Shown here piece by piece: positions 54,829 through 64,000 of a stretch of DNA of 64,000 nucleotides (its first letter is position 1; the number at the start of each line of letters is the position of its first letter). The stretch is from Corythucha ciliata (Eukaryota; Arthropoda; Insecta; Hemiptera; Tingidae). Location: positions 25,296,001-25,360,000 of the forward strand of contig CM075943.1 of the NCBI GenBank assembly GCA_038030265.1, written 5' to 3'. A model generated the notes under the pieces. That model was not told the DNA's origin. It saw only the letters and a program-made list of their open reading frames with translations, and did not search any database. Position numbers and translations under genes: made by a program.

Positions 54829-57800
54829 GGTATGAAATTATAAACCACGAATAACGGCCTTCCATTTACCAGCCCATTATAATAAGCTCATTTGCAATTA
54901 GATTTGTAGCGCTGAATTTTCTCCGTCATAGAAGCTCAAGTATACGACCCTTTTTCCCCGTTATTATATTCAAGAGAGCCGCCTTTCCGCGCTCGACCCT
55001 TTTTTCCTATGCATAGAGAAATGTGGCGGCAGGGGTGGGGGAGTGCAATGTTGGTGTGGTGAAGGGAAGGGAGCAAAAACTACGTCTACAGGGCCGTAAA
55101 CACTCCACACACTCACCTATCTCATTACAAACGAGTAGAAGCGCTCCTTTTCATTCCCCCCCCCCCAACCATAACTCCTCAATAGGGACGTACTTCCAGA
55201 GGATTTTCTGTGCCGGCAATTAAGTTGACATTTCTAAAAGTTTGTAATTCAAGCCACTAGGTAATTGGCATTACGGCTCTTCAAGTCCAGAGCCGAGGAC
55301 TACTGATAGTGACGTCCAGTAGGTACTTCAAATTTACTGGAGACGTTCAAAGAAACGCTCAAAACAGCTTTGCCACCAACCCAACTTTAGTCACAGGTAG
55401 AGGGGGGGGGAGCAGATTTGAGTTCCGCCTCCTTGGAGCCGCGAAAAAAACCTTTCTTTTTCACGATGATAGAACTTGATGAGACGATAAGTTCAATGCA
55501 CGAATTGTGAACGACTCACGGCGGCGGCGAGACGACATACAACCCAAAATTTGATTCTGGCTCGAACGGTGGAGACCAGGAGTGCTGGCGGGGGCGTAAT
55601 CCTCCTTTTCACGGCAGGGCGAGTGGTTGGTGGGGGGGTGTCTGAGGAAAAACCTTGGATATAATACTTCCCCTCCCCTCCTCAACGAGTGAGAGGATAT
55701 CAACAATTTTCTGTCTTTGTCTCGCCTTTCAATTTCTATTACTCGCTTCAGTGGCAAGTATAGAGGACAAGATGGTTCCATTGTGGTGGAGGGGAGGGGC
55801 GAAGCGGTGATGGGGGGACGATCAATCTAAAATAAAAGAAATATTACCGCAATCCTTCACAGATCACTTATCTCATACTTTCTGAATGGCTTCTGTTCCG
55901 GGGGAAAGATTTTCCATCGATATTTCGGAGATTCAGAAGATTCCTTATAAGTACGTGAACCAGAAATTCATTTTTCTTGAAAAACAAAAGCGTCCTTCAA
56001 CACCCTCCCACCCTTTACAGTCATTTTTCTCTTTCTAAATTGTTTTTCGAAGGTTCTTAGACGCGGTTGCATGAACAAAAAAAGAGGCTCCCTGGCGCGA
56101 AGTGAGAGTGACCCATGGGCTTGACTGTGGAGGGAAGCGCTTTAAAATAGCCAAGATTTTTCCGACTTTTCCACCTGGGTGGAATGTCGACGAGGAGGTA
56201 AAAAAAGACCACCCCCTCCCCACACAAACAACGGAATGACGGAGCTTGTTATCGGACGTTTCCACTTGAAGCCTTTTCTCCTCGCTTAACCGGCGAGACA
56301 ATCGACTCCATTGGTTCCACGTCTTTTTCGACTATTTACCTCTCTCAAAGAGTGGAGGATGAGGAAGCCTGCAAGCTACGCTAATTGTTTCGTGTCGAAT
56401 TCTTTTGTTTGTACAGCGAATTGAAAACAAAAAAATGTTCCCTTCGACGCTATCGAACCCGCGGTGAAGTAACTTCACCGCGTGTCTTAAGGCACTAGCC
56501 AGGTTGTGTGCTTCTGCCGAGTGTTTTAAAAACTCTCAAGGCCGCCGTAACGGACTTTCGCTTGGTTCAAAGGCTTTAAATAATGAAAATATCCTTAACC
56601 GGTTCGTCGCTCTTTTTTCTCCTTCTTCTTCGTCTTCTTCGCGCGGTTGCAATGAACTTCCAAAGCTCGCGCGTCAACTTCTTCTAACGTATTTTTCTTC
56701 GGCGCCCGTTTTTTCTCAACTCGGAAGGTATGCCGCAAAGGCAGGGGGTGCAATTTTCTTTTCACACCTCATCATCTTCCTAGCCCCCATTATGATGCTT
56801 CTCGAGTGAAGAGAATTCAAGTGTAATCAGCGACGGTGTGGTTGGGCTAGGGAGGGTAATGTCGTGGGAGAGATGGGGCACGGTTAAAAATGTCGCGAAA
56901 AGAACCTTCCCAAGGAATTTTTCGTCATATTTGTAATAGCGAGATAATTCGAGTAAGGGGAACGAACAAAAAAAGAGCGAGGAGACGCTTTTCTCCCCTT
57001 CTCTTCACAGGACCTTCTCGTGTAAGTCATCTGAAAGCTCCTGTTTTTTCCCTTATGTGACGGTGGCTGTGTGGTGGAGAAGGGGGATGAAATTAAACGA
57101 ATTACGATAGGGAATTGGTAACCTTTAAAGTTACAGAATCTCGTTACCCCCTACCCACACATCCCTACCACTCCAGAGGGATGGAAGGACGCTTTTACTT
57201 GACTTAACTCCCGGGGATGTTGTTAAAGTGAAAAAAAAAAAAAAAAAAAAAAACTTCCTTCTCCGTGATTCCCACACTGAATTCTTCGAGAGAGGAGAAG
57301 AGAAAAAACTCAAACAAGGTCTAACGAAGAAAAGGACGTTACCTGGGAGGAGAGTCAGGGAATGGATCAAAAGACAGATCCTTAGCATCGCACCAACCCG
57401 AGGAAGAGAACACAAAAAGCCTTGTAAAGTTGAAAATTCTAAGCCCCCCCCCCCACACCAGTACTTTGAGGCCTAGTCCTGTAAGATCAAAATTGTCGTT
57501 TTGGACCCCCCCAAAAAAAGTTTGGGAGAAAGGCTATTAGCGGGTTTAATACCGAAACTTCGCCGTGTATCGGGAGAGCCTTTAATCCGATATACAGGGA
57601 AACTCAATTAACTCACAAATTTCCCACGAACATTAAGCTCAATCGTTAAGGTTTATTGGTCTATGGTGGTGGGTCGTGGTAGAGGGGGATTTTTTATTCG
57701 TTTTCAGTTTGAAACTTATCGCCTTACCCAACAACAATTTAGACCAGAAGCCGCGATTGGATTGGGCCAAGTCAAAAACGACCAACCTCCAACTGTGCTT

Positions 57801-60800
57801 CCCAGGCCCACGATGGTCAACAAAAGTGCCTGCCCTAATGGAAAAGGTGGGGTGTGGGGTTGTTTCTTCTTAAGTCCCAACTTCGAAGGCAATAGAAAAG
57901 AAGCTCCAACCTTCGTGGAATCTGAAGGAAAAAGGAATGCGAGGAGTGATGAGAAAAGAGTTTTACCTCACTGAACTTGAGTCCCCTCGCCGTCGTGATG
58001 GTCTCAAATGCAGACAAACACAGTGCACCATCAAATTTGAACAATGCACCAACTCTGAAACCGGCCAACTTTCCCCAATTATCAACAAGTTCAACCCCCA
58101 CCACACAAGAGGAGATGAAACCACCATTCAAGAAGAGGTGAAACCATCGCCATATCTTCTTCCAGTTCACACAATTATTTTTCCGGGGTATCCTGAGGCA
58201 GTGTGCAAACTTTTCTTGGTATGTGCCTTAAATTGGCTTCGTCGAAATTTAAATTTTCGAGAGTTGGCGGGGGAGCTGGCACGGTATTGGTGCACTGTTT
58301 GAATTTGCCGTCGTTCTGCGCCTCTCGAGTTGAGTTCGAGAATATGCATGGTCTAAATTTAGTCACCTATTCTTACCTACCAAGAGTTTTTCAAGTTCGA
58401 GAAGTTTGGCGAATCGAACGACATTGAAAAATGACTTTGTGAAATGTATCGAGTGACTTTTTCACAATTAGGATCCACTGACGTACCACCCCCGGCCATT
58501 TCACAACTAGAACGCCTACGTTCCACAGTATTTGCCCCGACATATAGGCGCACATGCCATAAAACTCCCTTTTCACAACGTTTTTTTCATTCATTGAGAG
58601 AAGGCGGGCGCCGCTTCGTCTGTGTTGTTCTGCGTGTTTTTTTTTTTTTCTCTCTCTCTATTTTCTCATTTTTATTGTTTTCCTTTCCCCTTAGGAATAT
58701 AACCGCGGGAGGATATATCTATGCGTGCTCCGCTGTCAATCCTTTTGTTACGTTTATCTCTGTTTTTCGCTTTATTTCCATTTTTTGTCTCCCTTAGAAA
58801 TGGGAATTTCGGGGGAAAGCCCAAAAAAAATGCAAGTGAAAATTGTTCCTTTCACTGTGTCTCACACTTATTACGACATCGGGGTGACCAATTCGTTTTT
58901 TTCTGCGTTTTACGAGCGTCAGTTTACTCGCTCAAATAATTTTCTCAAAAAACCTATATTTGTCAACGCTTCAATCCTGACGTTATTGCTCCAAAAAAAT
59001 ACCCCCCCCCCCGCTAAGAATTTACATGTCTTGAAGGGGGGGGGGGGTCACGTTGCAGGATTCGCCGCGTGGACATAATTCACACACAAACCATCGCTTA
59101 CCTCCTGAAATCCAATAAAAAGGTTTAGTGGGTTGGTGGGAAGGGAGGGGTTGGCGTTCTTGTTTTGTTTTCAAAGCACGCCACGTCGCGTCGGTCGGTT
59201 GGCCCTTTTTAAAAAGACAAAACGTTAAAATAAAAAAAACTCCACCCATGGAAAACGCTATGACATGACCGCCGGAATCAATAAATTATTCCGATACTCC
59301 AGCTTGGTGGGCAGCGATGGGAGGAGGGGAGTGGATGGCACGCGTCGTTTGATTTGAAATGTACGCGGCTGTTGTATGCGGTGGCGGGTGGAAGTCCCTC
59401 CATACGTGAAATTGCTATTTAAACTCAGGGGGGCTTAAAAATTAATAATAAAGGGGCCAACGCCGTTTGTTTTGAACGGGTGGAAATCAGTCAGAGTCCA
59501 ACGGTGCGGGGGCGGGGGGGGGTTGGTTTGTTGTGTCACCGAAGAATTCGAGTACCTTTGTCGTGGAACTGAACAGTTTAAAAACGGGTTTTACGTTTGA
59601 CCGCAACAAATCGTCGCATTCCTCTCAGTTGGCTTCGCTGTGACTTTTTATTATTGAACGTGTTAATCCGTGAAAGGAGTTCCGATTTTATGTGTTATTA
59701 TTGAAAAAAAAAAAACACCAAAAAAGGCTTCTTTTTCGTTATTATGTCGATTCAACGCCTTTATAGGAGGGCGATAGTTTGCTCGCTTCTAACTACATTT
59801 TTAAAAGGGTTGATTAATACTCAATTAGCAATCTAAAGGGAGAGGCACAAGGTGGCTCTAATTCAAAATTAAAGTCACTTTAAAACCACACCTACCCCCT
59901 AAGTTAACCCTTTCGAAGGAAACTTGTCATTTTAGAATCTTCCCCCGTCTAAAAGGCCTCGTCGAGCACAACTCCACCCCCCCTCACCGCAACCCACCTG
60001 TTTCATTACTACCATCAGACTATCCTCTTAATCCTTTAAAGGTGAAGCCCACCCCAAGGTTCATTAACCCCCATAGGAAAGTCCTCTTCGCCATCAACCC
60101 CTCCGCAACCAAACTACTCCTCACCATTCTACAACCCAAACTTAACACTTCAAGTATTAAAACTTGCCTTTCGGTCTAGCAGTAAAAGCCTCTCCACGAC
60201 AAACTAAACAACCTGTTGACATTAATCAGATAAGTGAATTAAATTTGTTTTCTTTGGAAAACGCCTAAAAAAAGTAGTGCTATTCATAACTTTTTTCTCT
60301 CTGCTATGAAAAAGCTGTTCGTGTTTAATCAATTTGTTTGAATGAAGAGGCTATGATGGGAGAGGGAGCGGAACTTTTTCAAGTTCCGCCCCTATTCAGG
60401 CAGAGTGGTCCAAATCAAGCTAAAAATATAGCTTGTAGACGTCGGCTGCAATAACGCTGGTAAACTCATTTAAGTACTTATCGTTTTTCTTTTGTTATAA
60501 GGCAAAAAATACTGGTAAAGGAACTTTTTTATTCAAATCCAGTATAATTTTTTTTCCTTTGTAAACCATCAGGGCCGTGGTCGGGCAAAACTGGGTGTTT
60601 GATAGCCGGGTGTCTACGAACACCATCGACCTTCCCGGGATAATTTGGTTTATTTCCCACCTCACCTAAACACACTCGGACCCGTCCACACGGAAAAACC
60701 GGGCTGATATTTTTAAGTAAGCTTTGCTCATAGCTACAGCCAACATTACTTTGACACAAGCAAAAATAAACAAAAACTATTAAATATAGCTGGTACCTCG

Positions 60801-61900
60801 TTTACTTCGTAAAGGAAGGCGCAGTGAAATTTCCCTTAGCGCGCAACGAAAATGCAGTAAAGTACTTGTTACTCCTTCAGCAATGTACGGAATAATCCGT
60901 GCAAGAGTATAATTTATAGTTCCCATGACAGAGTTTATTGTACAGCCTTGTAAGGATTGCAGTGGCAAAAAATATCAAGTACTACTGTGACAGGCAAAGC
61001 TCGCGTTGCTGTACGGACATGGAATATTATGCCGTAGCCCAACAAACCATTGATGTTGCCACTGTAAAAAGAGATGCGTCCCCTTAGTATCGGGTGCTGA
61101 AATAAGAAGGGTAAAAAGTAATGCGTCCAAACACACGGATAGTTGGGGGTTGCCTTTGTAAAAACTACTGGTCTCCCCAGTAAAAAGAACTAGGTTGACG
61201 TGGTAAAAGTGACTTGTGCCCCCTTGCCCTTGATGTTTCTTTGTGTGCGTCTTCCTTCCGTTGCTATTGGCGATTCAGATTATCACTTGTAGCGCTAGCG
61301 TCGAGGCACAATGGCGGAAAAGAGCCCTACTCTTACCACCAACGTGTAGGCTAAATAATGGTGTTTTTGCAGTTTTTAAGGAGTTTACAATGTTTTCCGT
61401 CTTAATTATCGCCACACTTGATTGAAAAAGGATTTGAGGTTACGACCTTTGTTCGATCGACCTGCTTTCAAAGGATTACTTTTCGGGAACGTAGTGAATT
61501 TAGTATCCTATGGTTTGTACCTATAATGGACAGTACGTAGTCATTATCTCTTTTTGTTGTCTCACAATGTTGACTATGTGAATCAATATAAATTTGTTAA
61601 ATGCACGGTCTCATCAAGGAGCTACAAAAAAGGGGAAGTGGAGTTAAGCACCAAATATTGTATACGCGGCCAAATAGAGGACGCCAAGGCGTAGGCCGCC
61701 GTGGGCCCAACCGAGAGCTCGCGGGCCCAAAAAGTAGCCCGCTGACTCAGCTGAGCCTTCCTAAATGGCCCGCCCGTGGCATACAGTGGTAAATAATCAT
61801 CTTTGATGTTGGATTTTGGCGCCCCTAGGATTTTTGTGGAAATAAAAATCCCTACAAATTCGCGCCTTCTCGTGGTCGGCCAATCCCCCGCTTAATCCAG
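54828..61900. other. No gene recognised (7 kb)
   Basis: Both strands were read for splice-flanked conserved exons without success. A 23-nt poly(A) is at 57231-57253, G/C tracts are near 55158, 57450, 59000, 59036 and 59515, and a 23-bp near-palindrome is at 56460-56482. The longest frames (57663-58302) show no family motif. It may hold the regulatory region or a long intron of a gene outside the window. Confidence 0.4.
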
Positions 61901-63235
61901 ACCAAAACGGAAAATAAGGCTAATTGGTGACTGAAATTGAGATAAATGGCTAATTAACGGCTGAAATAATTGAGAAAAAAAACTGATTCTCGGCCATAAA
62001 TAAGAAAAAGTGCTAAATCACGGATAAAGTTAAGAAAACTTCACAGCAAAAATTGAGAAAAAGCTTTAAAATCGCGGATAAAGTGTAAATTACAGTCATT
62101 AGCGTTTAAAATTATGAAAAACACTAATTAACGGATAAAATTGTGAAAAATCAATAATTCGCCAATGAAAAAAAGCGCTAATTCGCCCCTAAAATTACGA
62201 AAACATGAATTCTCGGCTTATTCAAAACGGAAATTCGTGGCTCAATCTGAAAAAACGCTAATTCATTGCTAAAAGTGAAAAAAAAAGCTAATTCGTGGGG
62301 AAAATTAAGAAAAGTGCTAGTTCACGGATACAATTGTGGGAAATCGCTCTGTAGCAGTCAAAATCACGTATTCACGGCTAACGTGACGAATAAATAAATA
62401 AAAGGGCCCAGATGCTAGATGTAAGGAAACAAAAATTTTGAGCTTCTGAAGGCAAGTTCGTGGCTCAAACTGCGAAAAAACGCTAATTCATAGCTAAAAG
62501 CAAGCGAAGCAAATCGCTAAGCCGGAGCTGAAATTAAGAAAAGTTGCTAATTCATGGATGCAATTGACAAAAATCGCTAATTTTTTGCTTGAAATAAAGA
62601 AAAATACGAACTCACTGCAAAATTCAGATAAATCGCTATAACTCACGGCTAATAAGGGTGAAAACTTGCAGAAATGACCAAAATTGCTAATTAGCGGCTA
62701 AAATGGAGAAAACATGCTAATTTATCAATAAAATTGACTAATTCGTGGATTAAGTAGAGAAAACGTCAATTCGAGGCTTCTGATCGTTAACTTCGTGCCA
62801 GAAACTGAAAAAAATCGCTAATCCGCGGCCAAATTTCAGAAAAAGCGTTGGTTAGTTCGCGGGGAAAATTTGGGGAACTTTTATTTCGTTGATGAAACGT
62901 AGAAAAATCCCTAATTAGCTGATAGACTGATGAAAAACGCTAATTTGCGGCTGAAGTCAGGAAAAATGTATGTTTACGGCGTTAAATTGAAAACATTATT
63001 TTGCTATATTCCCCGGATTGAATAGAGCAAATGGCAAGTCGCGGTTTCTTGAGACAACTTCGTGGCTAAAATTAGAAAATTTAGCGCTAATTCACGGGTA
63101 ATAATCACATGGCTCATTATAGCGGCTCAAATCAGAAAAAACACAAATTCTTTGCAAGGAAAATCGCTGAAATGGAGATAAATCGCTAATTCGCGGCTAA
63201 AATGGAGACAAATCGTTAATTCAAGAATTGACAGC
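61900..63235. repeat. Degenerate tandem repeat field, ~30-bp unit
   Basis: About forty loose units resembling AAAATCGCTAATTCGCGGCT followed by AAAATTGAG, with many substitutions and length changes over 1.3 kb. There are no ORFs. It is similar in character to the field at 24060-24690 but has a different unit. Confidence 0.75.
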
Positions 63236-63766
63236 TTTTATCCATTAGAAGGCTACACCGATCGTTTAACCGGCAAAAGTGGAAGTTCTTCGTGGAACAT
63301 ATTGTCCCTTTTTATGTGAGCACAGTCAGTTTCTGGGATGAAATTCGCTTTCTTTGCAGAATAGGGTAAACTCATGAAATCGCGTCTTTTAATGTGCTAA
63401 TTTTACTTGAAAACTTAACCACTTGGATAAAAAACTACCACTTATCCATAATCCGGCATGTTGCAGCTTGTTCAATTCAAACAAGGCATTTGAGTCTCAA
63501 AAAGTCTCAAATGTGACTAGTAAAAATTTCATACAGAAAACCTTTTATTAATAACTCCTTTAATTACCTTCCTGTGCCTACTGGAGGGGAATTAGACCCC
63601 CAACTGTGATGGATATTTACACCATGCAGGGTGGGTTTGTCAATCACCGGATTTCTCATGTAATAGCTCGGAGAACTTTGCATTACTGATTACCAAAAGG
63701 CCCATAGCAACCAGACTTATCCCAGTTTTGTCTGTAGAATAAGTGCATTGATAAACACACCCTTAA

Positions 63767-63894
63767 GCTACCGTGCACACGATGCATTTTTTTGAAGCAT
63801 GATGGCCTGCCTGTTCTAAAAAACATCCGGTCACTGATGGGGATCATATGTTTTTTTTCACCATGCTAGTAAACATGCATCGTGTGCACCGAGC
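63767..63894. repeat. TTAA-type inverted-repeat element
   Basis: The left end GCTACCGTGCACACGATGCA follows TTAA (63763-63766). The right end TGCATCGTGTGCACCGAGC is followed by TTTA, a one-base change from TTAA. It is 128 bp and non-coding. Confidence 0.65.
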
Positions 63895-64000
63895 TTTATT
63901 GTTGGGGAAAATTACATAATATTTGGTTAAGGACAGTCTGTTTTTGGGGCTGAACAACCCTTCTTAACCGGAAATTCGCAAAGATATTTGAAAACTTATT

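Noticed and set aside
56460..56482. 23-bp near-palindrome CGCGGTGAAGT-A-ACTTCACCGCG
   Set aside because: Striking symmetry but single, short and without context; could be a dimeric protein site, but nothing supports it.
57663..58302. Overlapping plus- and minus-strand frames of 100-121 codons
   Set aside because: Frames on both strands with no motif and no homologue I recognise; most likely chance.
1..64000. CRISPR arrays, operons, prophage or integrated viral genes
   Set aside because: None seen. The DNA is eukaryotic with spliced genes, and the tandem fields at 24060 and 61900 are degenerate satellites without spacer-repeat order.

Overview
The window is nuclear DNA from an intron-rich invertebrate animal, very probably a protostome. 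I cannot place it more precisely. The evidence is spliced genes with GT-AG introns, most of them 55-90 nt, metazoan-only families (SNX27, AREL1, an SLC46-like carrier), and many short inverted-repeat elements. No bacterial, organellar or viral genes were seen. Exon models were built by hand from splice signals, reading-frame phase and remembered vertebrate homologues. In every complete multi-exon model the exon lengths sum to an open frame.

Layout. Bases 1-4670 (minus): two tandem GPAT3/4-type glycerol-3-phosphate acyltransferase genes; the left copy runs off the window. Bases 4671-9178: gene-free, with several inverted-repeat elements. Bases 9179-16000 (minus): a complete 10-exon SNX27 (PDZ-PX-FERM retromer adaptor) whose 4.7 kb first intron is full of repeats. 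Bases 16001-16851: a divergent promoter region. Bases 16852-26663 (plus): a 10-exon DTL/CDT2 gene. Its 7.3 kb fifth intron holds an intronless SGT1 gene on the opposite strand, a dead non-LTR retrotransposon interrupted by a 208-nt palindrome, and further elements. Bases 28105-39227 (plus): a 16-exon AREL1 HECT ubiquitin ligase with an unusual N-terminal extension. Its first intron carries a 1.9 kb fold-back transposon. Bases 41007-43028 (plus): a 9-exon SLC46-like major facilitator transporter. Bases 43029-64000: about 21 kb with no gene I can support, containing a minisatellite, a MITE copy, a ~250 bp direct duplication, a SINE-like poly(A) element and a degenerate tandem-repeat field.

The genes do not form one pathway. 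DTL, AREL1 and SGT1 are all linked to ubiquitin ligases (CRL4 receptor, HECT enzyme, SCF/HSP90 co-chaperone), but nothing suggests functional clustering. GPAT works in ER lipid synthesis and SNX27 in endosomal recycling.

The most unusual content is the non-coding structure. At least six short elements are flanked by TTAA, including two neighbours that share one TTAA. There are also interleaved inverted repeats (A-B-A'-B'), three copies of one hairpin core inside different outer arms, and many 8-14 nt poly(G)/poly(C) tracts. I found no convincing multi-gene undescribed system. The best protein-level leads are the AREL1 N-terminal extension (membrane anchor plus two SAM-like segments) and a PIP-box-like motif at the DTL C-terminus.
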